64,000 bases of DNA, from positions 620,001 to 684,000 of the forward strand of contig CANLQD010000002.1 of NCBI GenBank assembly GCA_947493175.1. Direction: 5' to 3'. Under the pieces are notes generated by a model that saw only the letters and a list, made by a program, of their open reading frames with translations, had not been told where the DNA came from and ran no database searches. Every line of letters starts with the position of its first letter. Within the stretch, counting starts at the first letter, position 1. This DNA comes from an uncultured Flavobacteriaceae bacterium. Lineage in GTDB: Bacteria > Bacteroidota > Bacteroidia > Flavobacteriales > Flavobacteriaceae. The position numbers and the translations under genes are program-made. Shown here in pieces: positions 28,701 through 36,519 of the stretch.

Positions 28701-28885
28701 TCCTCATTGGCGATAGCCCCATATTTAGTGCCCGTCGGCGTATGTATCGCCACAATGTTAGCACCTAATAGTGGTTGTGATTGGTCGTCCAATACACTTC
28801 CTTTGATATTGGAAGTAGTGTTTTGCGCATGGGTCCCGATAACCCCCATAACTACTGTGATAATAAGCAGTATTCGTTTTTTCAT
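25718..28885 (-). CDS. Oar-like TonB-dependent outer-membrane receptor
   Basis: 1055 residues. Signal peptide (about 1-20), CarboxypepD_reg domain (about 24-110), plug with SFGGRNDQYNNFSLDGAIFNN (about 167-187, described in part) and ATPISIDAIDQIQVSTAPYDV-type plug end, then a large beta barrel ending VGVRYIFN. The Oar group was named from Myxococcus and is widespread in Bacteroidota; some members handle peptides or signals, but most ligands are unknown. No SusD- or DUF4249-type partner adjoins. It is monocistronic, with terminators on both sides. Confidence 0.92.
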   Translation of the reverse strand: MKKRILLIITVVMGVIGTHAQNTTSNIKGSVLDDQSQPLLGANIVAIHTPTGTKYGAIANEDGRFNLLNLRVGGPYEVTISYIGFQTLTRNDIFLNLGQTFNLNAQLVAESQALDEVVVVSDQGGTFGGDRTGAETSVGRRELTRLPTISRSTNDFTRLEPTASAGSFGGRNDQYNNFSLDGAIFNNPFGLDAAQPGGQTNATPISIDAIDQIQVSTAPYDVTQAGFTGASVNAVTKSGTNEFYGTVYGFFRNDDLTGGKIDGDDVFKTGLEQTQYGVSIGGPIVKDKLFFFMNFERDELTELGTDGFIPNRGTGTINESRVSASDFELVDNLLRQVVIGQDAQGNDIFYNPGRFENFNFDQESTKGIFKLDWNINDNNRLALIYNFLRASKGKPANRNALAFRGPNTQTLQFENAGYEINNNINSVQLELNSTLSPEATNKLQVGYTHFDDFRNPFSTPAPSIVILDETGSSNYIIAGHEPFSINNRLDQKVFQITDNLNIFKGNHTYTIGFSFEKFQFDNSFNLGAYGAQGVFFPTTTITDFPEFASSGQLQTAFDDAIAASNSLEANGTGNPGGWALAETNVGQLSFYVQDEWDATENFKLTYGVRVDRPLYFDTREKIAENIARKGGDSGTYIPSIEYFDPETDEPILLDSERLPSTKWLVSPRLGFNWDIKGDKTLQLRGGSGLFTGRFPFVWLGNQVQGVDFFFYQLVDPDFQWPQVWRTNLGLDKKFDNGLILTGDISYTKDLNAAHVQNWGLNSPSATLNGVDNRAVYTNDDKSQIFGGPTNAYVFTNSDQGRIFNASVKAQKTWDNGLYAQLAYSYLNAKEVNSVDAEITGDAFAANAVVGNANEDVLAFSRYGDTHRFIGVLSKVFQKTGTTISTFFEYAQGGRYNYVYGGDINNDGSRINDLLYIPTQSEVQQMNFSGAGQAEAFEAFIQQDDYLSDRRGEYAERYGALAPWRGRWDVKVLQDIKLNDKNKFQLSLDVLNIGNLISSKWGLVQEPAFDQVLGVTVDDTNTPTYTFDENRRETFAFNTSALSRWTAQVGVRYIFN

Positions 28886-28927
28886 AATGTTCCCTTTAAA
28901 TTGATTGTAAAGTTGCGCAATGTAGCC

Positions 28928-28959
28928 ATAAAAAAAGAGCTATGCACGCATAGCTCTTT
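28928..28959 (-). terminator. Terminator of the rpsF-rpsR-rplI operon
   Basis: Perfect 12-bp stem AAAGAGCTATGC / GCATAGCTCTTT (28934-28959) with a 2-base centre, followed on the minus strand by a T-run of seven. Confidence 0.95.
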
Positions 28960-28989
28960 ACAATTTATCCACAATTGGAGTCGTATTGT

Positions 28990-29439
28990 TTACTTCTCGG
29001 CAACCACCTCAAAAGCAATATCAAATACCACGTCTCTGTGTAATCTTATTTTAGCATTATAAGGGCCTACCCTTTTAACGCTGCCACCTTGAATGGTGAT
29101 GAATTTTTTATCGATTTCGTGGCCCTCTTTCCCTAGTGCTGTCGCCAAATCAGTGGAGGTCACCGAACCGAACAACTTGTCACCCGCTCCCGCTTTGGAA
29201 GCAATCTTAATTTCAAGTGTTTTGATAGCCTCCGCTGTTTTCGTCGCGGCATCTACTACTTTCTTTTCCTTGTGGGCACGTTGCCTTAGGTTCTCTTCCA
29301 ATACTTTTTTCGCTGAAGGAGTAGCCATGGTAGCCATTCCGTTAGGAATCAGGTAATTTCTTCCGTATCCGTTCTTAACCGTTACGACGTCGTCCTTAAA
29401 TCCTAGATGCTCTACGTCTTGTTTTAATATTAATTCCAT
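28990..29439 (-). CDS. rplI: 50S ribosomal protein L9
   Basis: 149 residues. The N-terminal domain with GFKDDVVTVKNGYGRNYLIP (about 13-32) is the L9 signature; a long central helix rich in Lys and Ala (about 42-75) joins it to the C-terminal rRNA-binding domain. L9 binds 23S rRNA domain V and limits frameshifting. Last gene of the S6-S18-L9 operon; the terminator lies 31 bases downstream. Confidence 0.98.
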   Translation of the reverse strand: MELILKQDVEHLGFKDDVVTVKNGYGRNYLIPNGMATMATPSAKKVLEENLRQRAHKEKKVVDAATKTAEAIKTLEIKIASKAGAGDKLFGSVTSTDLATALGKEGHEIDKKFITIQGGSVKRVGPYNAKIRLHRDVVFDIAFEVVAEK

Positions 29440-29452
29440 TGGATTTCTTTCT

Positions 29453-29749
29453 TTATTTTAATAAATCACCAACATAGGGCATTAATGCGATGTGACGGGC
29501 TCTTTTTACAGCCTGAGCCACTTTCCTTTGGTATTTTAAAGAGGTACCGGTAAGTCTTCTTGGAAGAAGCTTCCCTTGCTCGTTGACCAATTTCATTAAG
29601 AAATCCGCATCCTTATAATCAATGTATTTAATACCTGATTTTTTAAAGCGGCAATACTTCTTTTTGGTATTGGTTTCGATATTCAATGGGGTCAAATACC
29701 TGATTTCCCCATCTTTTTTTCCTTTTGCTTGTTGCTCTATAGATGCCAT
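29453..29749 (-). CDS. rpsR: 30S ribosomal protein S18
   Basis: 98 residues. [18 protein letters not shown] (about 30-47) and [20 protein letters not shown] (about 57-76) are the S18 signature; [10 protein letters not shown] follows. S18 pairs with S6 on the 30S platform. An N-terminal Lys-rich extension of about 25 residues precedes the core. Middle gene of the operon: 4 bases after rpsF and 13 bases before rplI. Confidence 0.98.
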   Translation of the reverse strand: MASIEQQAKGKKDGEIRYLTPLNIETNTKKKYCRFKKSGIKYIDYKDADFLMKLVNEQGKLLPRRLTGTSLKYQRKVAQAVKRARHIALMPYVGDLLK

Positions 29750-29753
29750 ATCC

Positions 29754-30092
29754 TTATGCTTTTGATTTTAACCTTGTTCTTCTTTTCTCTGCCCACTCGA
29801 TAGCGTGCTTATCTAACTTTACCGTTAAGAAACGCATAACGCGCTCATCCCTTCTAAATTCTTGCTCATAAGGACCAACAACTTCGCCGGGACCGGCAAA
29901 TTCGAACAAGTGGTAAAAGCCACTTTTTTTGTGCTGAATAGGATAGGCCAACTTTTTTAGGCCCCAATTCTCTTTGGAGACCATTTTGGCTCCATTCTTA
30001 ATTAAGAAATCTTCAAATTTCTTAACTGTTTCCTCTATCTGAACATCAGATAGAACGGGATTCAAAATGAAAACAGTTTCGTAATGGTTCAT
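29754..30092 (-). CDS. rpsF: 30S ribosomal protein S6
   Basis: 112 residues from the ATG at 30092 ([12 protein letters not shown]); the open frame extends 16 codons further upstream, but that part lies over the promoter spacer and is not S6-like. The [20 protein letters not shown] block (about 50-69) is typical. S6 binds the S18/16S rRNA platform. It heads the operon; the predicted leader is only about 20 bases, so the S6:S18 autoregulatory leader known from other phyla is not apparent here. Confidence 0.97.
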   Translation of the reverse strand: MNHYETVFILNPVLSDVQIEETVKKFEDFLIKNGAKMVSKENWGLKKLAYPIQHKKSGFYHLFEFAGPGEVVGPYEQEFRRDERVMRFLTVKLDKHAIEWAEKRRTRLKSKA

Positions 30093-30115
30093 ATTATATT
30101 TATTTTTTAGGAGTG

Positions 30116-30146
30116 CAAAAATAGGAATATTTACCAGCATTCACAA
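30116..30146 (-). promoter_or_regulatory. Promoter of the rpsF operon
   Basis: Minus strand: TTG (30146-30144), a 20-base spacer and TATTTTTG (30123-30116), a full Bacteroidota promoter. It decides the rpsF start in favour of ATG 30092. Confidence 0.75.
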
Positions 30147-30327
30147 GAAAACGAGATTTTCTTCGTTATACCTTCAATAGAATCATAAAATCGAACTTAA
30201 CCAAATCTTAACCTATGGTCAACGGTTATGTACGGAAGAATAAGTGTATTGTCAACAACTTAAGTTGCAGTTCACCGTGTTTTTTTAGTACTTTACCGAT
30301 GATTTAACCCCACAAATCAACCCATTT

Positions 30328-31020
30328 ATGAAATTAAGAAGTATTATCGTAGACGATTCGTCGATGCAGCGGATGGCAGTCGCGAAGCTGGTGAACAATC
30401 ACCCGAACTTAGCTATGGTGGCAGAGTACAGCAACGCGATAGAGGCCAAAAATGGTATCAGAAATAATGAAATCGACCTAATTTTTCTTGATGTAGAAAT
30501 GCCCATCATCAGCGGATTTGACCTACTCGAATCGCTTGAAAACAGTCCACAGGTCATTTTAATTACGGGGAAACCCGATTACGCTCTTAAAGCTTTTGAT
30601 TATGATGTTACCGATTATCTGCACAAACCCATTACGATGGCTCGGTTTGATGCTTCGGTGAGACGGGCAATCGCCAAGTACGAGCAAATGAACAAGGTGA
30701 ACGAGGACGAAGAACATATCTTCGTAAAAAGCAACTTGAAAAAGAGAAAGGTCATTTTAAACGATATAAAATGGATCGAAGCTCTTGGAGACTATATTAA
30801 ATTGGTGACCGATGAGGCCAATATCGTTATCTTATCGACCATGAAATCCTTTGAAAAGCAATTACCGGAGGAAAAGTTCTTACGAATTCACAAATCTTAT
30901 ATTGTTAATTTGGAGAAAATAGAAAAGTTCAACAGCAAGAACGTTGAAGTAAGCGGACGCTCGATTCCATTAAGTAGAAATAAAAAGACCGAATTGGCCG
31001 AAGCTTTGAGCAACGTCTAA
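30328..31020 (+). CDS. LytTR-family response regulator
   Basis: 230 residues: a receiver domain (about 1-120) with the phospho-acceptor Asp in DLIFLDVEMP (about 55) and the switch Lys in DYLHKPI (about 104), followed by a LytTR DNA-binding domain (about 135-228; IKWIEALGDYIKLVT and FLRIHKSYIVN are its landmarks). It would bind direct-repeat operators when phosphorylated. No histidine kinase lies next to it, so it is an orphan in this window. A terminator follows 22 bases after the stop. Confidence 0.93.
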   Translation: MKLRSIIVDDSSMQRMAVAKLVNNHPNLAMVAEYSNAIEAKNGIRNNEIDLIFLDVEMPIISGFDLLESLENSPQVILITGKPDYALKAFDYDVTDYLHKPITMARFDASVRRAIAKYEQMNKVNEDEEHIFVKSNLKKRKVILNDIKWIEALGDYIKLVTDEANIVILSTMKSFEKQLPEEKFLRIHKSYIVNLEKIEKFNSKNVEVSGRSIPLSRNKKTELAEALSNV

Positions 31021-31041
31021 AGAGGTATTGCAAATAATAAG

Positions 31042-31082
31042 AAGCCGTTATAGCCCTATTAAGGACCGTAACGGTTTTTTTG
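31042..31082 (+). terminator. Terminator of the LytTR regulator gene
   Basis: CCGTTA / TAACGG stem with an 18-base loop, followed by TTTTTTTT. Confidence 0.75.
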
Positions 31083-31120
31083 TGCCAATTATTTGTCGAT
31101 ACCGAACTACCAGATATATG

Positions 31121-33574
31121 TCAGATATGATCCACATTGTAGATGACCCTTACACTGCGGTATTGAGATATGGCATGAAAGGATTTTTCGATACGCTTGA
31201 TACCGACCTTGGTCTTGGGCAAGGATTGATTGGGTGGGATTTTAACCAACACATGTTTTAGGTACTGATTGCGAATACGTGCGACGGGTGGAAACTCGGG
31301 CCCTAAAACACCACTACCAAAAAGGTTTCGCATTGCTTGGGCAAACCATTCAGAGGCTTCGTTTACACGGTTGTATTCCTTGTGTTTAAAGGTGATGCGA
31401 ACTATTCGGTTGGCTGGTGGATAATGATACTGCTCCCGTTCGTACAGCTGTTCCTTGAACATGCCCAGATAGTCGTTCGTAGAGACCTGCTTTAATATTT
31501 GATGATACGGGTTATACGTTTGTATGATGACCTTACCTCGTTTTTTGGTGCGTCCTGCCCTACCCGCTACTTGGGTCAATAATTGAAAACAACGTTCATG
31601 TGCCCGGTAATCCGGAAAATTCAAAAGTGAGTCGGCATTCATGATACCCACCAAGCTTACGTTTCTAAAGTCAAGCCCTTTTGTGAGCATTTGGGTACCG
31701 ACCAAAACATCCATCTCTTGCTGCTCAAAGGCCGTGATGATTTTTTCATAGGCATGTTTTCCCCTAGTGGTATCCAAATCCATACGGCTTACCTTTATTT
31801 CCGGGAACAGGCTGCGCAGTTCCAACTCTACCTGTTCGGTCCCAAAACCTTTTGTATCTAAAGTTGCACTTCCACAGGCCTCACAACTTTCCGGCAAGGC
31901 AATATGGTGTCCGCAATAATGACATCGTAATTGCTTCTTATATTGATGATAGGTAAGACTTACATCACAATTGGGACATTGAGGGGAATGTCCGCAAGTA
32001 GTACATTCCAAAATCGGGGCGTATCCACGTCTATTTTGAAAAAGGATAATTTGTTCCTCGGCATCGAGCGCTTCCTGCATCTCTTCTAAAAGACGTTCCG
32101 AAAAATGCCCTTTCATTCGTCGTTTCCGAGTCTGTTCCTTTAAATCGACCAATTCTATATCAGGCATTAAGACGTTCCCGAAACGACGGTCGATACGGGC
32201 ATATCCGTATTTGCCCGTCTGCACATTTTGGAAGGTTTCGATACTAGGCGTGGCCGAACCCAACAAAATTTGTGACTTGTGAAAGTGTCCCAACACAATG
32301 GCGGCGTCTCTTGCGTGGTATCTAGGCGCGGGGTCATATTGTTTAAAGGATCCCTCGTGTTCCTCATCGACGATAATGAGCCCCAAGTCCGAAAAAGGAA
32401 GAAACAGAGAAGATCTGGCCCCAATGACCACACGTGCCTTTGTTTTACCATGAAGCACATTATTCCATACCTCTACACGTTCCTGTACGCTGTATTTGGA
32501 ATGGTAGACCGCGACCTTTTCTCCAAAATAGTTCTGTAAACGCACGATCAATTGTGTGGTCAGCGCGATTTCCGGTAATAAATACAGCGCCTGCCTACCA
32601 TCATTCAGACACTTTTCGATAAGTGATACGTATACTTCGGTCTTCCCGGAAGCCGTCACCCCGTGTAATAGACACACTTTCTTCGCATTAAAGTGCTGTT
32701 GAATTTCATCGAGGGCAAGTTGTTGATGGCTATTCAGTGTCTTTAAATCATCATTGGGCGCACCATCGTAGGTAACACGATCGGTCTGAATAAAATACAC
32801 CTCAAAGATAGCCTTGTCGATCAGTGATTTAATAACCGACGTTGACGCGCCACTTTCTCGTTCCAGATCAGCTACTTTAATCGGTTTTTTAACAACCGCC
32901 TGTAATTGAAACAATGAAAGCACCACTTGACTTTGTTTGGGTGCACGGGTAAGGGATTGTAGCAAGGCTTCCAACTTTTCCTCCGAACGATATTGCTGCC
33001 CCAACTGAACGTATCGAACTAATTTTGGTTTGTACTGCTCGTAGAGTTCCTCCTTTAAAACGATGATGTTCTTATCTAACAAACGATTGAGGACAGGAAG
33101 GATATTCTTTCGATCAATGATGTCGCTTACCTCCTGTACTTTCAGGATTTCTTGATGTCGTAAAGCCTCGAATACAAGAAATTCATCATCTTTCAAGCCA
33201 CTTTCATCTACCGTTGCTTCTTTGTTCCTAAGAATCAAGGTCTCGCTCTCTAATAAGAAAGCACTGGGAAGAGCGCTGCGCATTACTTCCCCTATCGTGC
33301 ACATGTAGTAATCGGCAATCCATTGCCAATGCCTCATCTGTATGTGGTTGATAATGGGCCGTTCGTCCAGTATTTGGTGAAGGTCTTTGGCTTCGTATAC
33401 AGTAGGCGGGGCCGTATGTACTTCATGTACCAGTCCGGTATAAATTTTGGATTTTCCAAAAGGGACCGCAACCCGCATTCCGGGCTGTAAAAAAGAAGCT
33501 TCGTCAGCAGATACGGAATACGTAAACAGCTTTTCTAATGGAATGGGTAAGATTACATTGATGAAATACTGCAT
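31121..33574 (-). CDS. priA: Primosomal protein N' (replication restart helicase PriA)
   Basis: 817 residues from the ATG at 33574 (MQYFINVILPIPL); the extra upstream codons are not PriA-like. PriA rebuilds replisomes at stalled forks. The N-terminal 3'-end binding domain is followed by superfamily 2 helicase motifs: Walker A LLHGVTASGKTE (about 300), DEEH (about 395), and QRxGRxGR-type VAGRAGRTKKRGKV near 690. The zinc-binding insert has paired cysteines CTTCGH, CPNCD, CHYCG and CEACGS (about 520-570). Last gene of the nadC-yihY-DUF2147-priA series. Confidence 0.97.
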   Translation of the reverse strand: MQYFINVILPIPLEKLFTYSVSADEASFLQPGMRVAVPFGKSKIYTGLVHEVHTAPPTVYEAKDLHQILDERPIINHIQMRHWQWIADYYMCTIGEVMRSALPSAFLLESETLILRNKEATVDESGLKDDEFLVFEALRHQEILKVQEVSDIIDRKNILPVLNRLLDKNIIVLKEELYEQYKPKLVRYVQLGQQYRSEEKLEALLQSLTRAPKQSQVVLSLFQLQAVVKKPIKVADLERESGASTSVIKSLIDKAIFEVYFIQTDRVTYDGAPNDDLKTLNSHQQLALDEIQQHFNAKKVCLLHGVTASGKTEVYVSLIEKCLNDGRQALYLLPEIALTTQLIVRLQNYFGEKVAVYHSKYSVQERVEVWNNVLHGKTKARVVIGARSSLFLPFSDLGLIIVDEEHEGSFKQYDPAPRYHARDAAIVLGHFHKSQILLGSATPSIETFQNVQTGKYGYARIDRRFGNVLMPDIELVDLKEQTRKRRMKGHFSERLLEEMQEALDAEEQIILFQNRRGYAPILECTTCGHSPQCPNCDVSLTYHQYKKQLRCHYCGHHIALPESCEACGSATLDTKGFGTEQVELELRSLFPEIKVSRMDLDTTRGKHAYEKIITAFEQQEMDVLVGTQMLTKGLDFRNVSLVGIMNADSLLNFPDYRAHERCFQLLTQVAGRAGRTKKRGKVIIQTYNPYHQILKQVSTNDYLGMFKEQLYEREQYHYPPANRIVRITFKHKEYNRVNEASEWFAQAMRNLFGSGVLGPEFPPVARIRNQYLKHVLVKIPPNQSLPKTKVGIKRIEKSFHAISQYRSVRVIYNVDHI

Positions 33575-33591
33575 AAGCCTTCTGTTCTGTG

Positions 33592-34038
33592 CTAACCCTC
33601 GACGCGAAGCCAAGTCTGGGTACGGTAGATAAAGGCGAGGTATCCTCGCACCTTTAGTTCATCGGGGTTGTCGGGGTTCAACCAAATCTTACAACGAAAA
33701 GTCATCGCCTGTTCGGGATCAAATAGCGTATCGCCCTTGTATACCCCATTTTCTTTTTCTTTGGCCGCGTCGATAATGGTCATGCCCACGACGGGTTTAT
33801 CTTTTTGATCCCCATCACATTTGGTGCAAAGAGAGTTTTCTTTCCCCTTTTCCAAAATCTCCACGACATGACCGTACATGAGACCGTCTTTTTCGTAGAT
33901 GTCTATAATGGCCTTCGGTTTTCCGGTACGGTCATCAATGGTTTTCCATTTACCAAAGACACTCTGACCATACCCCATTGAACCAAACAAAAAAAGGATC
34001 AATAAGAGAAGTACATTATTTAGTTTCATCTTTTCCAT
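33592..34038 (-). CDS. DUF2147 exported protein
   Basis: 148 residues with a signal peptide (about 1-25, ending GYGQS). The core begins VFGKWKTIDDRTGKPKAIIDIY and holds a short Cys pair (SLCTKCDGD, about 70-78). DUF2147 proteins are small beta-barrel, lipocalin-like periplasmic proteins of unknown function. The start overlaps the yihY gene by 23 bases; a second ATG at 34029 is possible. Spaced 17 bases before priA. No functional link with either neighbour is evident. Confidence 0.85.
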   Translation of the reverse strand: MEKMKLNNVLLLLILFLFGSMGYGQSVFGKWKTIDDRTGKPKAIIDIYEKDGLMYGHVVEILEKGKENSLCTKCDGDQKDKPVVGMTIIDAAKEKENGVYKGDTLFDPEQAMTFRCKIWLNPDNPDELKVRGYLAFIYRTQTWLRVEG

Positions 34039-34993
34039 AGTTTTTTCGCAGCCAGTTCAGCGAAGCGTTCAGTTCAAAGCCAAGCAGCAATATATTGGAA
34101 TTTAACCATATATAGACCATTAATATTAACAAACCGCCCAATGCACCGTAGAGTTCGTTGTATCGCGCAAATTTCTCTACATATACCCCAAAAAGGTACG
34201 AGGTCAACAAAAACAATATGGTGGTCATCAAAGCACCGGCTGAAAAGAAACGGGCCTGTTTGCCCTCTGCCGTTCCAAAATAGTAGAGTGTTGCGGTAGT
34301 TAAATATGATAAAACGATAAAAAACAAAAATTTGGCTATTTGAACACCAATAACATCTTCCTCGCCCAATACGCCACCGCTATTACGTTCGGCAAACTCT
34401 TTCAAATATCCCAATACATACACCTCAAAATAAACAAATGCCACAAAACCGACAATAATTAAGATAGATAGGATGAGTCCCACCATAAGAGCGTATAAGT
34501 ATTGCCTAAAAAAATTACGGGTCAGATTTACGTGGTACGATGTTTCAAAACCTCCAAAAATGGCATTGACGCCATTTGCCATCAGAAATATGGATATTAA
34601 AAAGGAAGAAGATAAAAGGCCGCCTCTTTTTTGATCTTTGATCTGCTGGTAAATCTCCCCAAAATATTCACCGGTGGCCGTCGGGAGAAAAGATTCTAGG
34701 AAAGTAAGGAACTCAGCATCAAAATTCGCATTTTCAAAGCTGATGTACGAAACCAGAAAGGGGACCAAGGTTACCATAAATATCAAAAGCGGAAACAGGG
34801 CCATAAAAAGACTGAACGCGATAGAACTTGCTCGTGTCGACAAAGCGCCCTGCACAATACCCCGAATATACATTTCGGAAAGATCGTAAATAGACAACCC
34901 TTCAAAACCAGGCAATCGAATGCGCTTCAATAGGGCAACGAGCCAATTGATCACTGGAATTTTTTCAAGCCTTTTTTCTATTTGGACCGACAT
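34016..34993 (-). CDS. YihY/BrkB-family inner-membrane protein
   Basis: 325 residues with about six membrane helices and the family landmarks SIAFSLFMALFPLLIFMV (about 61-78), NGVNAIFGGFETSYHV (about 138-153) and YGALGGLLILMVYIWL (about 280-295). The family was once called RNase BN by mistake; its members are membrane proteins of uncertain, perhaps transport, function. Its ATG directly follows the nadC stop codon, and its 3' end overlaps DUF2147, so it is tightly coupled within the operon. Confidence 0.9.
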   Translation of the reverse strand: MSVQIEKRLEKIPVINWLVALLKRIRLPGFEGLSIYDLSEMYIRGIVQGALSTRASSIAFSLFMALFPLLIFMVTLVPFLVSYISFENANFDAEFLTFLESFLPTATGEYFGEIYQQIKDQKRGGLLSSSFLISIFLMANGVNAIFGGFETSYHVNLTRNFFRQYLYALMVGLILSILIIVGFVAFVYFEVYVLGYLKEFAERNSGGVLGEEDVIGVQIAKFLFFIVLSYLTTATLYYFGTAEGKQARFFSAGALMTTILFLLTSYLFGVYVEKFARYNELYGALGGLLILMVYIWLNSNILLLGFELNASLNWLRKNYGKDETK

Positions 34994-35851
34994 CTAAACG
35001 GCTTTAAGGCTCAGGTCCATGTTATAGACAGAATGGGTCAATGCGCCCGAAGAGATATAGTCTACCCCACAATCGGCATACTTTCTTATCGTTTTTTCAT
35101 TGATGTTGCCAGAAGACTCCGTTAGGCATTGGTCTCCTATCATTTTAACCGCAGTGCGGGTGTCTTCATAATTAAAATTATCCAACAAAATGCGATACAC
35201 ACCATTCGATTTCAGAATTTCGGAAACTTCCTCAAGATTTCTTGCTTCCACAATAATTTTCAATTCTCTTCCGGTCTCCTTTAAATACCGTTCCGTTTTA
35301 GAAATAGCCCTTGAAATGCCCCCCGCAAAATCGATATGATTGTCTTTGAGCATGATCATGTCATATAAGGCAAATCTATGGTTCTCCCCTCCTCCTATTT
35401 TTACGGCCCATTTTTCCAAAGCCCTTAAACCTGGTGTTGTCTTACGTGTATCCAGAATTTTGGTGTCGGTACCCTCTAAAAGCTTTACAAAAGACCTCGT
35501 CTTGGTAGCAATAGCACTCATACGTTGCATAGCGTTCAATACCAAACGTTCTGCCTTTAATATGCTCTGAGAACGACCTCTTACATAAAAAGCGATGTCG
35601 CCATATTTGACCGAAGCTCCCTCATTAATAAGGGTCTCGACCGAGATGTCCGAATCTACGAAGTTAAAAACCTGTTTTGCAAATTCGATTCCCGCGATGA
35701 CACCTTCATCTTTGACCAAGAGTTTTGCCTTCCCATGCGCGTTGGGAGGAATACATGCCAAAGAACTATGGTCTCCATCACCGACGTCTTCCCTAATGGC
35801 ATTTTTTATGATTAAATCTATTTCTTCTTGAAATTGCTCCTTCGAAATCAT
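34994..35851 (-). CDS. nadC: Nicotinate-nucleotide pyrophosphorylase (carboxylating)
   Basis: 285 residues from the ATG at 35851 (MISKEQFQEEI), the usual family length; the open frame upstream of that adds 26 atypical codons. NadC makes nicotinate mononucleotide from quinolinate and PRPP in de novo NAD synthesis. Visible motifs are EDVGDGDHSS (about 20-29), RLVLNAMQRMSAIAT (about 103-117), LDTRKTTPGLRALEKWAV (about 132-149) and GGGENHRFAL. nadA and nadB are not in the window. Confidence 0.95.
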   Translation of the reverse strand: MISKEQFQEEIDLIIKNAIREDVGDGDHSSLACIPPNAHGKAKLLVKDEGVIAGIEFAKQVFNFVDSDISVETLINEGASVKYGDIAFYVRGRSQSILKAERLVLNAMQRMSAIATKTRSFVKLLEGTDTKILDTRKTTPGLRALEKWAVKIGGGENHRFALYDMIMLKDNHIDFAGGISRAISKTERYLKETGRELKIIVEARNLEEVSEILKSNGVYRILLDNFNYEDTRTAVKMIGDQCLTESSGNINEKTIRKYADCGVDYISSGALTHSVYNMDLSLKAV

Positions 35852-35987
35852 TTCCTGGCTTTTGAGGGTTGCTAAAATACTAAAATGTTCGGGCTTCTTT
35901 TCTTGATCAAGGATAAACATTAAAACCAAATTCCTCTTTTTATCAGGGAATACTTGTGGTTTTAAATTTGCAAATTACATTTGTGAT

Positions 35988-36461
35988 ATGACTATCAAGC
36001 TCCTAGCCATCGGCAAAACGGATAACAAGCAATTGCAACACCTGATATTGGAGTACCAACAAAGGCTAAAACACTATGTGAAGTTTGACTTTGAAATTAT
36101 CCCGGATATTAAAAATGCCAAAAACTTATCCGAGACACAGCAGAAAGAAAAAGAAGGCTCCCTTATTCTAAAAAGTTTGAGCAATACCGACATTCTGATT
36201 TTGTTGGATGAAAATGGAAAACAATACGATTCCGTTGCTTTTTCGGCTCATATACAAAAGAAAATGAACGCAGGGCACAAGCGATTGGTGTTCGCTATTG
36301 GCGGTCCTTACGGGTTCAGCGATGTCGTTTATGAAAAGTCTCTGGAAACGATAAGCCTGTCTAAAATGACATTTTCACATCAGATGGTGCGCCTTTTTGT
36401 GGTAGAGCAGTTATACCGCGCATTTACCATTTTAAGAAATGAGCCCTATCATCATCGGTAG
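35988..36461 (+). CDS. rlmH: 23S rRNA (pseudouridine-1915-N3)-methyltransferase RlmH
   Basis: 157 residues, standard SPOUT-fold RlmH. The SAM knot is seen in FAIGGPYGFSDVVYEK (about 103-118) and the C-terminal LSKMTFSHQMVRLFVVEQLYRA (in two halves, about 125-146), with the terminal HHR. It methylates pseudouridine 1915 in helix 69 of 23S rRNA on assembled ribosomes. Single gene, divergent from nadC. Confidence 0.97.
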   Translation: MTIKLLAIGKTDNKQLQHLILEYQQRLKHYVKFDFEIIPDIKNAKNLSETQQKEKEGSLILKSLSNTDILILLDENGKQYDSVAFSAHIQKKMNAGHKRLVFAIGGPYGFSDVVYEKSLETISLSKMTFSHQMVRLFVVEQLYRAFTILRNEPYHHR

Positions 36462-36519
36462 ATTCAACTGTTATCGGTTGTGCCAATAGTTTATTTTGAA
36501 AATCGAAAGCGCCCCTCTT

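Noticed and set aside
28965..28973. Exact DnaA box (TTATCCACA) between the receptor gene and rplI
   Set aside because: A single 9-base match in 64 kb is expected by chance; no cluster of boxes or AT-rich unwinding element accompanies it, so it is not called an origin.
30093..30140. N-terminal extension of rpsF in the open frame
   Set aside because: It overlaps the -7 promoter element and does not resemble S6; translation from ATG 30092 fits the family length.
35852..35929. 26-codon N-terminal extension of nadC
   Set aside because: The ATG at 35851 gives the normal NadC length and start; the extension has no family similarity that I can see.
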